Shown: positions 25,524 to 34,330 of the stretch, piece after piece
Numbering within the stretch: position 1 is the stretch's first letter
Layout of the letters: each line of letters opens with the position of its first letter
NCBI RefSeq assembly: GCF_001984175.1
Contig: NZ_MTQP01000069.1
Coordinates: 744,001-808,000, forward strand
Direction of reading: 5' to 3'
DNA length: 64,000 nucleotides
Source of the DNA: Saccharothrix sp. ALI-22-I
Lineage (GTDB): Bacteria > Actinomycetota > Actinomycetes > Mycobacteriales > Pseudonocardiaceae
Program-made: the position numbers and the translations under genes
The notes under the pieces: generated by a model
Databases searched by the model: none
What the model saw: the letters and a program-made list of their open reading frames with translations, nothing else
Told to the model about the DNA's origin: nothing

Positions 25524-25706
25524 TCAAGTTTTACCAATTCCAACCGGATGCTGCATCGGCTCGCCGCCGCCCGTGATGCCCAGGAGAGGTCGGTGCAGGA
25601 CGCCGCCCACGAACTGCGGACCCCGTTGACCAGCCTGCGCACCAACGCCGGCGTGCTGCGCCGCGTCGAGAACTCACGCCCATCCCTCATGACGGGCGAC
25701 GCCTGA
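25524..25706 (+). pseudogene. Relic of a sensor histidine kinase (HisKA H-box only)
   Basis: After a stop at 25521 the frame reads NRMLHRLAAARDAQER, then AAHELRTPLTSLRTNAGVL, then stops at 25706. The first part is the end of a HAMP linker and the second is the phospho-accepting His helix of HisKA (HELRTPLTSLRTN). The ATP-binding half, sensor domain and a response-regulator partner are all missing, so this is a decayed fragment of about 60 codons between the ceb operon and cobN. An ATG at 25548 could allow a 52-residue peptide. Confidence 0.75.
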
Positions 25707-25714
25707 GGACTCGG

Positions 25715-28700
25715 TCAGCGGCCGTCTTCGAGATCGCCCTCGGTTTCCAGGTAGACGTTTTGCAGCGCTTCCAGCGTCTCGGCTTCCGGGTGCTCCCACA
25801 TGCCCCGGTTCGCCGCCTCCAGCAGCCGTTCGGAAATGCCGTGCAACGCCCACGGGTTCGACTCGGCCAGGAACTTCCGGTTCTCCGGGTCGAGCACGTA
25901 ACTCGCCGCGAGCTGCTCGTACATCCAGTCGGCGACGACACCGGTGGTGGCGTCGTAGCCGAACAGGTAGTCGACCGTGGCGGCGAGTTCGAACGCGCCC
26001 TTGTAACCGTGCTTGCGCATGGCGGCCAACCACCTCGGGTTGACCACTCGGGCGCGGAAGATCCGGTTCGTCTCCTCGTGCAGGGTCCTGGTCCGCACCG
26101 CGTCCGGGCGCGTGCTGTCGCCGACGTAAGCGGCGGGTGCTTTGCCGGTGAGCGCGCGGACCGTGGCGATCATCCCGCCGTGGTACTGGAAGTAGTCGTC
26201 GGAATCGGCGATGTCGTGCTCACGGGTGTCGATGTTCTTCGCCGCGACGGCGATGCGCTTGTACGCGCTCTCCATCGCCGGACGCGCCTCCACCCCGTCG
26301 AGTTCACGGCCGTAGGCGTAGCCGCCCCACACCGCGTACACCTCGGCCAAGTCGGCGTCGTCGCGCCAGTTCCGGCTGTCGATGAGCGGGAGCAGACCGG
26401 CGCCGTACGCGCCCGGTTTGCTGCCGAAGATGCGCATCGTCGCCCGGCGCGGGTCGTCGTGCTGCGCCAGGTCGGCTTGGGCGTGTGCCCGGACGTAGTT
26501 GTCCTCCGCCGACTCGTCCAGGTTCGCCACGAGCTGCACCGCGTCGTCGAGCAGGGCCACGACGTGCGGGAACGCGTCGCGGAAGAAGCCGCTGATGCGG
26601 ATGGTGACGTCGATGCGCGGCCGGTTCAGCTCGGCGAGCGGGATCGACTCCAGACCGGTCACCCGGCGGGACTGGTCGTCCCACGTGGGCCGCACGCCCA
26701 TCAGGGCCAGCACCTCGGCGATGTCGTCACCGGCCGTGCGCATCGCGCTCGTGCCCCAGACCGACAGGCCCACCGACGGCGGCCACTCCCCCGTTTCCGC
26801 GCGGTAGCGGTCAAGGAGCGAGTCGGCCATGGCCTGACCGGTCTCCCAGGCCAGCCGGGACGGCACCGCCTTGGGGTCGACCGAGTAGAAGTTGCGGCCG
26901 GTCGGCAGGACGTTCACCAGGCCGCGCAGCGGCGAGCCGCTGGGACCGGCCGGGACGTAACCGCCGTCGAGCGCGTGCAGGACGTTGGTCATCTCGTCCG
27001 TGGTGCGGGCCAGCCGGGGCACGACCTCCAGGGCCGCGAACTCCAGAATCCGGGCGACGTCCTCGTTGTCGGTGAGGGTCCGGGCGGCGGACACGTCCCA
27101 GTCGGCGTCTTCCATCGCCTGGACGAGCACGCGGGCCTCCGCCTCGACCCGGTCCGTGTCGGTCCGGGTGTTCGCGGCGTTGGTCCTGGCCTCGGACAGC
27201 CCGAGCGCCTCGCGCAGGCCCGGCAGGGCGGCGACTTGGCCCGCCCACATCTGCTTGGCCTGGAGGATGGACAGCACCAGGTTGACCCTGGTCTCGCCGA
27301 CGGGCGCTTCACCGAGGATGTGCAGGCCGTCGCGGATCTGGACGTCCTTCACCTCGCACAGCCAGCCGTCCACGTGCAGGATCAGCTCGTCGAACTCGGC
27401 GTCGTGCGGCCGGTCGTCCAAGCCCAGGTCGTGGTCGAGCTTGGCGGCCTGGATGAGGGTCCAGATCTGGGCCCGGATCGCCGGCAGCTTGGCCGGGTCC
27501 ATCGCGGCGATGTTGCCGTGCTCGTCCAGCAGCTGTTCGAGCCGGGCGATGTCGCCGTAGCTGTCGGCCCTGGCCATCGGCGGCACGAGGTGGTCCACGA
27601 GGGTGGCGTGTGCCCGCCGTTTCGCCTGGGTGCCCTCGCCCGGGTCGTTGACCAGGAACGGGTAGATCAGCGGCAGGTCGCCCAGCGCCGCGTCCGGGCC
27701 GCAGCCGGCCGACATGCCGACGGTCTTGCCGGGCAGCCATTCGAGGTTGCCGTGCTTGCCGACGTGCACCACGGCGTCGGCGCCGAACTCGTCCTCCAGC
27801 CAGCGGTACGCGGCCAGGTAGTGGTGGCTCGGCGGCAGGTCCGGGTCGTGGTAGATGGCGATCGGGTTCTCGCCGAAGCCGCGCGGCGGTTGGACCATCA
27901 CCACGACGTTGCCGGAGCGCAGCGCGGCCAGGACGATCTCGCCGTCCTTGTCCTTCGACCGGTCCACGAACAGCTCACCGGGAGCCGCGCCCCAGTGCTG
28001 TTCCATGTCCTGCCGGGTGTCCTCCGGGAGGGTGGCGTACCACTGCTTGTAACGGGCCGCCGGGAGCCGGACCGGGTTGCCCTGGACCTGTTCCTCGGTG
28101 AGCCAGTCGGCGTCCTGGCCGCCGGCCGCGATGAGGGCGTGGATCAACGCGTCGCCGTCCAGGTTCGCCACGCCCGGCAGCTCGTCACCGATGTCGTAGC
28201 CGTGGTCCTTCATCGCGGTGAGCAGCCGCACGACGCTCGCCGGCGTGTCGAGGCCGACGGCGTTGCCGATGCGGGAGTGCTTGGTCGGGTAGGCCGAGAG
28301 CATGACCGCGATGCGGCGTTCGGCCGACGGGATGTGGCGGAGCCTGCCGTGGCGGACCGCGATGCCCGCGACGCGCGACGCGCGCTCCTCGTCGGCCACG
28401 TAGACGGTGAGGCCGTCCTGGTCGATCTCCTTGAACGAGAACGGCACCGTGATGATCCGGCCGTCGAACTCCGGGATCGCCACCTGGGTCGCGGTGTCCA
28501 AAGGGGACAGCCCGTCGTCGTTCTCGTCCCACGCGGCACGGCTGCTGGTGAGGCACAGCGCCTGGAGGATCGGCACGTCGAGGGCCGCCAACGCGCCCAC
28601 GTCCCACGCGTCGTCGTCACCGCCGGCGGACGCGGTGGCGGGCTTGGTGCCGCCGGCCGCGAGCACGGTGACCACCAGGGCGTCCGCCTTGCCCAGCTCG

Positions 28701-29293
28701 GCCAGCAGGTCCGCGTCCGCCGCACGCAGCGAGGCGCAGAAGATCGGCAGCGGACGGCCGCCCTTGGCCTCGATCGCGTCGCACAACGCGTGCACGAACG
28801 CCGTGTTCCCGGCCACGTGGTGGGCGCGGTAGTAGAGCACCGCGATGGTCGGGCCGCTACCTGCGGGCTCCCGCTCCAGCACGCCCCAAGTGGGGGTCGG
28901 TTCGGGCGGGGTGAAGCCGTGGCCGGTGAGCAGCACCGTGTCGGACAGGAAGTCGTGCAGCTGCGCGAGGTTCACCGCGCCGCCGTGGGCCAGGTACGCG
29001 TGCGCCTCCGCGCACACACCACCGGGCACGGTGGACAGCTCCATCAGCGGGGCGTCGGGGTTCTGCTCGCCGCCCAGCACGACGACCGGCAGACCGGAGG
29101 CCAGGAGCCGGTCCAGCCCCTCCTCCCACATCCGGCGACCGCCGAGGATGCGCACGACCACCAGGTCGACGCCCTCCAGCAGCGCGGGGAGGTCGTCCAC
29201 GGCGGTGCGGGCGGGGTTGGCCAAGCGGTAGTCGGCGCCGCTGGCGCGGGCGGACAGCAGGTCCGTGTCGGAGGTCGACAACAGCAGGATCAC
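25715..29293 (-). CDS. cobN: Cobaltochelatase large subunit CobN
   Basis: 1192 residues, near the family's usual 1200-1270; GTG 29293 with GGAG 7 nt upstream inside the riboswitch expression platform. CobN/magnesium-chelatase-H signatures run through it: AVVHVGKHGNLEWLPGK (about 510-526), GTSAMRTAGDDIAEVLALMG and WGGYAYGR. With CobS and CobT (not here) it inserts Co(II) into hydrogenobyrinic acid a,c-diamide using ATP, marking the late-insertion, aerobic pathway. Alone on the minus strand and divergent from cobG. Confidence 0.95.
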   Translation of the reverse strand: MILLLSTSDTDLLSARASGADYRLANPARTAVDDLPALLEGVDLVVVRILGGRRMWEEGLDRLLASGLPVVVLGGEQNPDAPLMELSTVPGGVCAEAHAYLAHGGAVNLAQLHDFLSDTVLLTGHGFTPPEPTPTWGVLEREPAGSGPTIAVLYYRAHHVAGNTAFVHALCDAIEAKGGRPLPIFCASLRAADADLLAELGKADALVVTVLAAGGTKPATASAGGDDDAWDVGALAALDVPILQALCLTSSRAAWDENDDGLSPLDTATQVAIPEFDGRIITVPFSFKEIDQDGLTVYVADEERASRVAGIAVRHGRLRHIPSAERRIAVMLSAYPTKHSRIGNAVGLDTPASVVRLLTAMKDHGYDIGDELPGVANLDGDALIHALIAAGGQDADWLTEEQVQGNPVRLPAARYKQWYATLPEDTRQDMEQHWGAAPGELFVDRSKDKDGEIVLAALRSGNVVVMVQPPRGFGENPIAIYHDPDLPPSHHYLAAYRWLEDEFGADAVVHVGKHGNLEWLPGKTVGMSAGCGPDAALGDLPLIYPFLVNDPGEGTQAKRRAHATLVDHLVPPMARADSYGDIARLEQLLDEHGNIAAMDPAKLPAIRAQIWTLIQAAKLDHDLGLDDRPHDAEFDELILHVDGWLCEVKDVQIRDGLHILGEAPVGETRVNLVLSILQAKQMWAGQVAALPGLREALGLSEARTNAANTRTDTDRVEAEARVLVQAMEDADWDVSAARTLTDNEDVARILEFAALEVVPRLARTTDEMTNVLHALDGGYVPAGPSGSPLRGLVNVLPTGRNFYSVDPKAVPSRLAWETGQAMADSLLDRYRAETGEWPPSVGLSVWGTSAMRTAGDDIAEVLALMGVRPTWDDQSRRVTGLESIPLAELNRPRIDVTIRISGFFRDAFPHVVALLDDAVQLVANLDESAEDNYVRAHAQADLAQHDDPRRATMRIFGSKPGAYGAGLLPLIDSRNWRDDADLAEVYAVWGGYAYGRELDGVEARPAMESAYKRIAVAAKNIDTREHDIADSDDYFQYHGGMIATVRALTGKAPAAYVGDSTRPDAVRTRTLHEETNRIFRARVVNPRWLAAMRKHGYKGAFELAATVDYLFGYDATTGVVADWMYEQLAASYVLDPENRKFLAESNPWALHGISERLLEAANRGMWEHPEAETLEALQNVYLETEGDLEDGR

Positions 29294-29296
29294 GTG

Positions 29297-29450
29297 CGGG
29301 CTCCATCCCTCGGGGGTCCTCGCCCCAAGTCGTAGGGGACAGCGGGCGGAGTTCCTGGCTCCCGGGACTTCTCCCGGTCACAGTGGCGGGACCGCGCCGG
29401 ATTCACACCGGCTTCCTCCTGTTGCTTCGCCGTTCGGATCTCACCCTAGA
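29297..29450 (-). promoter_or_regulatory. Cobalamin riboswitch controlling cobN
   Basis: Minus strand, 5' to 3': GAAGCCGGTGTGAATCCGGC (P3 side), GGTCCCGCCACTGTGACCGG holding the B12-box GCCACTG, then GGGAGCCAGGAACTCCGCCC, the downstream core. A GGGG-CGAGG-ACCCC hairpin follows and GGAG before the cobN GTG lies just after it, so control is probably by hiding the ribosome-binding site. Adenosylcobalamin would lower CobN synthesis. Confidence 0.92.
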
Positions 29451-29457
29451 CGGCGGT

Positions 29458-29463
29458 TAGCAT
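29458..29463 (+). promoter_or_regulatory. -10 box of cobG, probable leaderless start
   Basis: TAGCAT ends 7 nt before the cobG ATG at 29471; no Shine-Dalgarno is present. The -35 side (TTCGGA) is weak. The cobG transcript would therefore lack the riboswitch. Confidence 0.35.
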
Positions 29464-29470
29464 CCAGCCC

Positions 29471-30487
29471 ATGGCCACCGACCGAGTTCGCCCGGACGCC
29501 TGCCCCGGCGCCATCGACGTGCACCAGGCCGCCGACGGCGGGTTGGCGCGCGTGCGGGTGCCCGGCGGCACGTTGAGCGCGGTGCAGTTCGACGCGCTCC
29601 GGACCGCCGCACTGGAGCTCGGCGACGGCACGATCGAACTCACCTCACGGGCAAACGCGCAGATCAGAGGCTTGAAACCAGGCGCGGAGCACGAGCTGGG
29701 CGGTCGGCTGCGCGAGGTCGGGCTGCTGCCGTCGATGACGCACGAGCGGATGCGGAACATCATCGCGGCGCCGTTGGACGACAACCAGGCGTTGGTCGAC
29801 GCGATCGATGCCGCGCTGTGCGCCGTGCCTGAGCTGGCGTTTCTTCCCGGGCGGTTCCTGATCACGGTCGGTCACGCGGTCAGCGGCCTGGCGGGTGACA
29901 TCGGGCTGGTCGGTGACGCGTTGTTCCTGGCCGGGCGGGATTCCGGGCTCCGCGTGACCGATCCGGTGGCGGCGGTGGTGACGGCGGCGAAAGCGTTCCA
30001 GCAAGTGCGTGTCAACGCCTGGCGGCTGTCCGAAGTGGACGACGGTGTGCGGAAGATCACCGACATAATGGGCGTTCCGGGTCCACCCGAGATCGAACCC
30101 GCTGTGACGCCGGTCCCACCGGGCGTGCACGGTTCCGCCGTCGTGGCGGGCGTGCCGTTGGGGCGGTTGGACGCGCGGCTCCTGGCCGGTGTGCCGGTGC
30201 GGCTCACGCCGTGGCGGAGCCTGGTGCTGCCGGCCGGGAGCGATACCACTGGCCTGTTCACCTCGCCGGACTCGCCGTGGCACGGCGTGAGCGCGTGCAC
30301 CGGGCGGCCCGGCTGTGCGAAGTCCCTGGCCGACGTCCGGGCCGACGCGACCCGCTGGATCGAGAGCCGGAACGCCGGCGCACGCAGCGCGGTGCACTGG
30401 TCGGGTTGCGCACGGCGGTGCGGGCGTCCGGCCGGTGACGTGGTGGAGTTCGTCGCGACCGGCGACGGGTACGAGGAGATCAGGTGA
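29471..30487 (+). CDS. cobG: Precorrin-3B synthase
   Basis: 338 residues. Nitrite/sulfite-reductase-type halves: residues 10-75 with RVRVPGGTLSAVQFDALRTA and IELTSRANAQIRGL, and a C-terminal cluster site CTGRPGC (about 279-285) with CARRC (about 316-320), the cysteine pattern that carries 4Fe-4S. CobG uses O2 to make the ring-contraction precursor precorrin-3B, so its presence marks the aerobic route. First of three genes joined by 4-nt overlaps (cobG-cobH-cobIJ). Confidence 0.92.
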   Translation: MATDRVRPDACPGAIDVHQAADGGLARVRVPGGTLSAVQFDALRTAALELGDGTIELTSRANAQIRGLKPGAEHELGGRLREVGLLPSMTHERMRNIIAAPLDDNQALVDAIDAALCAVPELAFLPGRFLITVGHAVSGLAGDIGLVGDALFLAGRDSGLRVTDPVAAVVTAAKAFQQVRVNAWRLSEVDDGVRKITDIMGVPGPPEIEPAVTPVPPGVHGSAVVAGVPLGRLDARLLAGVPVRLTPWRSLVLPAGSDTTGLFTSPDSPWHGVSACTGRPGCAKSLADVRADATRWIESRNAGARSAVHWSGCARRCGRPAGDVVEFVATGDGYEEIR

Positions 30488-31110
30488 CCAGCTACGTCAA
30501 GGACGGCGCGGAGATCTACCGCCGTTCCTTCGCCACCATCCGCGCCGAGGCCGATCTGGCGCGGTTCCCGTCGGACGTCGCCCGGGTGGTGGTGCGGATG
30601 ATCCACGCCTGCGGGATGGTCGACCTGGTTTCGGACATCGACTTCTCCCGTGACGTGGTCCGCGACGCGAGGGCGGCGCTGCTGGCCGGCGCGCCGATCC
30701 TGTGCGACGCGCAGATGGTCGCGGCGGGCGTGACGCGGCGTCGGCTGCCCGCGGACAACGAGGTCGTGTGCACGTTGAGCGACCCTCGGGTACCGGGCTT
30801 GGCGGCGGAGATGGGCAACACGCGCAGCGCCGCCGCGTTGGAGCTGTGGCGGGACAGGCTGGACGGCGCGGTGGTGGCCATCGGCAACGCGCCGACCGCG
30901 TTGTTCCACTTGCTGGACATGATCGCGGCGGGCGCGCCACGGCCGGCCGCCGTGCTGGGTGTGCCGGTCGGGTTCATCGGCGCGGCCGAGTCGAAGGACG
31001 CGTTGGCGGACAACGGTCTCGGGTTGGAGTACCTGGTCGTGCGCGGGCGTCGGGGCGGCAGCGCCATGACCGCGGCGGCGATCAACGCGATCGCGAGCGA
31101 GGAAGAATGA
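30484..31110 (+). CDS. cobH: Precorrin-8X methylmutase
   Basis: 208 residues from the GTG at 30484 (overlapping cobG's stop). Signatures are EIYRRSFATIRAEADLARFP (about 10-29), RMIHACGMVDLV with the active-site His, GAPILCDAQMVAAGV, and GNAPTALFHLLD and PVGFIGAAESKDAL near the C-terminus. It moves the methyl from C-11 to C-12 of precorrin-8X to give hydrogenobyrinic acid. Full length. Confidence 0.94.
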   Translation: MTSYVKDGAEIYRRSFATIRAEADLARFPSDVARVVVRMIHACGMVDLVSDIDFSRDVVRDARAALLAGAPILCDAQMVAAGVTRRRLPADNEVVCTLSDPRVPGLAAEMGNTRSAAALELWRDRLDGAVVAIGNAPTALFHLLDMIAAGAPRPAAVLGVPVGFIGAAESKDALADNGLGLEYLVVRGRRGGSAMTAAAINAIASEEE

Positions 31111-32567
31111 CGGGCAGGCTGTACGGGGTCGGGGTGGGTCCGGGCGATCCGGAGCTGGTGACCGTCAAGGCGGCGCGGCTGATCGGCGAAGCGGACGTCG
31201 TGGTGTTCCACAGCGCTCGTCACGGGCGGAGCGTGGCGCGCCGGATCGCCGCGCCGTACCTGCGGGACGGGCAGATCGAGGAGCAGCTGGTCTACCCCGT
31301 CACCACCGAGGATTCCGACGACTACCAGGGCGAGATCGACGCGTTCTACGAGGAGTGCGCGGCCCGCTTGGCCGCCCACCTCGATGCCGGGCGCACGGTC
31401 GTGGTGCTGGCGGCGGGTGACCCGTTCTTCTACGGCTCCTACATGCACCTGCACAAGCGGTTGGCGCACCGGTACGAGGCCGAGGTGGTGCCGGGGGTGA
31501 CGTCGGTGAGCGCCGGTGCGGCGGTGATCGGGCGGCCGTTGGTGGAGCGGGACGAGGTGTTGACCGTGCTGCCGGGGACGTTGTCCGCGGACGCGTTGGT
31601 GGAGCACCTGGCCGGCGGCGACCCGGTGGCGATCATGAAGCTGGGGCGGACGTTCCCGCAGGTGCGGGAGGCGTTGGCGCGAGCGGGGCGGCTGGACGAG
31701 GCCTGGTACGTGGAGCGGGCCACGACCGGTGGCCAGCGCACCGCGCCGCTGTCCGAAGTGGACGCCGAGGGCGTGCCGTACTTCTCGTTGGCGTTGCTGC
31801 CGAGCAGGCCCGCTCCGGCGCGTTCGGACTGCGAGGGCCGGGTCGTGGTGGTCGGGCTGGGTCCGGCGGGGCCGGAGTGGTTGACGCCGGAGGCCCGTCG
31901 GGCGTTGGCGGAGGCCGACGACCTGGTCGGGTACGTGACCTACCTGAACCGGGTGCCGGTGAACCCCCGGCAGCGGCGGCACGCCTCGGACAACAAGGTG
32001 GAGGCCGAGCGGGCGGCGTTCGCGCTGGACCTGGCCAAGCGCGGCCGTCGGGTCGCGGTGGTGTCGTCGGGCGATCCGGGTGTGTTCGCGATGGCCAGCG
32101 CGGTGCTTGAGGTGGCGACCGAGGAGCAGTTCTCGGACGTGCCGGTGCGCGTGCTGCCCGGCCTGACGGCGGCACACGCGGTGGCCAGCCGGGTCGGCGC
32201 GCCGTTGGGGCACGACTACTGCGTGGTGTCGTTGTCCGACCGGCTCAAGCCGTGGGACGTCATTGCCGAACGACTGGAGGCGGCGGCCAAGGCCGATCTG
32301 GTGCTGGCGATCTACAACCCGGCGTCACGCAGCCGGACGTGGCAGGTCGAGTCGGCACGGGACCTGCTGCTCAAGCACCGCTCCCCCGACACGCCGGTCG
32401 TCATCGGGCGGGACGTCGGCGGTCCGGAGGAATCCGTGCGGGTCGTGCGGTTGGCCGAACTGGACGCGTCCACTGTCGACATGCGGTGCCTGCTGCTGGT
32501 CGGCTCGTCGCAGACTCAGGTGAGCGCGCGCGGCACGGTGTTCACCCCGCGCCGCTACCCCGGGTGA
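31107..32567 (+). CDS. cobIJ: Fused precorrin-2 C20- and precorrin-3B C17-methyltransferase
   Basis: 486 residues from ATG 31107 (ATGA overlap with cobH). Residues 1-235 are CobI: LYGVGVGPGDPELVTVKAAR and VVVLAAGDPFFYGSYMHLH. Residues about 247-486 are CobJ: RVVVVGLGPAGPEWLTPEAR, VVSSGDPGVFAMASAVLE, LPGLTAAHAVASRVGAPLGH and LAIYNPASRSRTW. Both are SAM-dependent tetrapyrrole methylases. The fusion is normal in actinobacteria, including mycobacteria. Its 3' end overlaps convergent cobK by 26 nt. Confidence 0.94.
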   Translation: MTGRLYGVGVGPGDPELVTVKAARLIGEADVVVFHSARHGRSVARRIAAPYLRDGQIEEQLVYPVTTEDSDDYQGEIDAFYEECAARLAAHLDAGRTVVVLAAGDPFFYGSYMHLHKRLAHRYEAEVVPGVTSVSAGAAVIGRPLVERDEVLTVLPGTLSADALVEHLAGGDPVAIMKLGRTFPQVREALARAGRLDEAWYVERATTGGQRTAPLSEVDAEGVPYFSLALLPSRPAPARSDCEGRVVVVGLGPAGPEWLTPEARRALAEADDLVGYVTYLNRVPVNPRQRRHASDNKVEAERAAFALDLAKRGRRVAVVSSGDPGVFAMASAVLEVATEEQFSDVPVRVLPGLTAAHAVASRVGAPLGHDYCVVSLSDRLKPWDVIAERLEAAAKADLVLAIYNPASRSRTWQVESARDLLLKHRSPDTPVVIGRDVGGPEESVRVVRLAELDASTVDMRCLLLVGSSQTQVSARGTVFTPRRYPG

Positions 32568-33249
32568 GCCAGTCGAGCGCCTCGGCGACGGTCTCCACCA
32601 GCGGTGCGTCCGGTGGCGGCGGTCGGCGCACAACGACGACGGCGATGCCGAGGTGACGGGCGGCGGTCAGCTTGGCCGCCGTCATCGGGCCGCCGCTGTC
32701 CTTGGTGACCAGGACCTCGATCCGGTGTTCCCGCATGAGCCGCAGTTCGCCGTCCACTGTGTACGGTCCACGGTCGAGCAGGAGTTCCAGGTGGGGGTTC
32801 GGCGGGTCGGGCGGATCGACCGTGCGCGCCACACCCCCGGTGAACGCGGCCAGCTCCTGGCGTCCGGTGGTGATGAACGCCCGACGGCCGGCGACGAGTT
32901 CGGCGGCTTCGGCGACCGTGCCCACGTACTGCCAGTTCTCCTCGGGCGGCCAGCCGGGGCGGCGCAGCACCAGGAACGGGGTGCCGGTCGCGGTGGTCGC
33001 GGCGAGGGCGTTCGCGGTGATGCGGTCGGCGAACGGGTGGGTGGCGTCCACGACCGCGTCGACCTGCTCGGCTTTGAGGTAGGCCACGAGCCCTTCGACA
33101 CCGCCGAACCCGCCGATGCGGACCTCGCCCTCGGGCAGCTTCGGGTCGGCCACCCGGCCGGCCAGCGACGAGATCACCCGGAGGCCGGTGAGCTCCCGGG
33201 CCAGTTCGCGGGCCTCGCCCGTGCCACCCAGTACCAGCACGGTCTTCAC
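32542..33249 (-). CDS. cobK: Precorrin-6A reductase
   Basis: 235 residues from GTG 33249. A Rossmann-like start VLVLGGTGEARELA (about 4-17), AVVDATHPFADRITANA (about 67-83), and VTKDSGGPMTAAKL near the C-terminus (about 184-197) are the CobK/CbiJ signatures. NADPH-dependent reduction of precorrin-6A to 6B. Its start lies only 20 bp from that of the divergent cbiD, leaving no room for two normal promoters. Confidence 0.93.
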   Translation of the reverse strand: MKTVLVLGGTGEARELARELTGLRVISSLAGRVADPKLPEGEVRIGGFGGVEGLVAYLKAEQVDAVVDATHPFADRITANALAATTATGTPFLVLRRPGWPPEENWQYVGTVAEAAELVAGRRAFITTGRQELAAFTGGVARTVDPPDPPNPHLELLLDRGPYTVDGELRLMREHRIEVLVTKDSGGPMTAAKLTAARHLGIAVVVVRRPPPPDAPLVETVAEALDWLTRGSGAG

Positions 33250-33269
33250 GGCTGTTGCATCCTGACATC

Positions 33270-34328
33270 GTGAGCACGAACCTGCGTTTCGGCTGGACGA
33301 CCGGCGCCTGCGCCACCGCCGCCACCACGGCGGCGTACACGGCGCTGCTCACCGGTGAGTTCCCCGACCCGGTGGGGATCGTGCTGCCGAAGGGCCAGAC
33401 GCCGTCGTTCGCGCTGGCCCGCGAAGAGCTGTCCGGCGACCGGGCGTTCGCCGCGATCGTGAAGGACGCGGGCGACGACCCGGACGTCACGCACGGCGCG
33501 TTGGTCGGCTCCACCGTCCGGCACGGCGCGCCGGGCAGCGGGGTGGTGTTCGAGGCCGGTCCCGGGGTCGGCACGGTGACCAAACCCGGCTTGCCGCTGC
33601 CGGTGGGCGAGCCTGCGATCAACCCCGTGCCGCGGCAGATGATGCGTGAGCACATCGCGCGGGTGGCTCTTGAGCACGGCGGCAGTGGCGATGTGGTCGT
33701 GTCGATCTCGGTCGAGCACGGCGAGGAGTTGGCCCGGAAGACGTGGAACCCCCGGTTGGGAATTCTGGGTGGGCTGTCGATCCTCGGCACGACGGGGATC
33801 GTGGTGCCGTACTCGTGCTCGGCGTGGATCGACAGCATCCGGCGCGGCATCGACGTGGCGCGGGCGCAGGGGTACCGGCACGTGGCCGGGTGCACCGGGA
33901 GCACGTCGGAGAAGGTCGCGGCGGCGGTGCACGGGCTGCCCGAGGACGCGTTGCTGGACATGGGCGACTTCGCCGGGGCCGTGTTGAAGTACCTGCGTCG
34001 TCACCCCGTGCCCCGGCTGACCATCGCGGGCGGGATCGGCAAGCTGTCCAAGCTGGCCGACGGACACTTGGACCTGCACTCCGGCCGTTCGCAGGTCAAC
34101 CTGGGCTTCTTGGCGTCGCTGGTGGACGACCCCGCCGTGGCCGCGGCCGTGACGGAGGCGAACACCGCGCTCGGGGCTTTGCAGCTGTGCCAGGCGGCCG
34201 GGGTGCCGCTGGGTGACCTGGTCGCGGTGCGGGCCAAGGCGACGGCCGACGACGTCCTGCGCGGCGCACCCGTCACGGTGGACGTCATCGTGATCGACCG
34301 CGCGGGCACCATCGTGGGCAGGGCCTGA
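33270..34328 (+). CDS. cbiD: CbiD-type cobalt-precorrin-5B C1-methyltransferase
   Basis: 352 residues from GTG 33270, chosen because CbiD proteins begin just before the FGWTTGACATAATTAAY motif; a TTG at 33255 would add five residues. Other family blocks: PGSGVVFEAGPGVGTVTKPG, PAINPVPRQMM, LGILGGLSILGTTGIVVPYS and AGGIGKLSKLADG. No Shine-Dalgarno is seen. CbiD normally belongs to the anaerobic, early-cobalt pathway, yet it sits among aerobic genes (cobG, cobN) and probably replaces CobF. Confidence 0.92.
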   Translation: MSTNLRFGWTTGACATAATTAAYTALLTGEFPDPVGIVLPKGQTPSFALAREELSGDRAFAAIVKDAGDDPDVTHGALVGSTVRHGAPGSGVVFEAGPGVGTVTKPGLPLPVGEPAINPVPRQMMREHIARVALEHGGSGDVVVSISVEHGEELARKTWNPRLGILGGLSILGTTGIVVPYSCSAWIDSIRRGIDVARAQGYRHVAGCTGSTSEKVAAAVHGLPEDALLDMGDFAGAVLKYLRRHPVPRLTIAGGIGKLSKLADGHLDLHSGRSQVNLGFLASLVDDPAVAAAVTEANTALGALQLCQAAGVPLGDLVAVRAKATADDVLRGAPVTVDVIVIDRAGTIVGRA

Positions 34329-34330
34329 GG

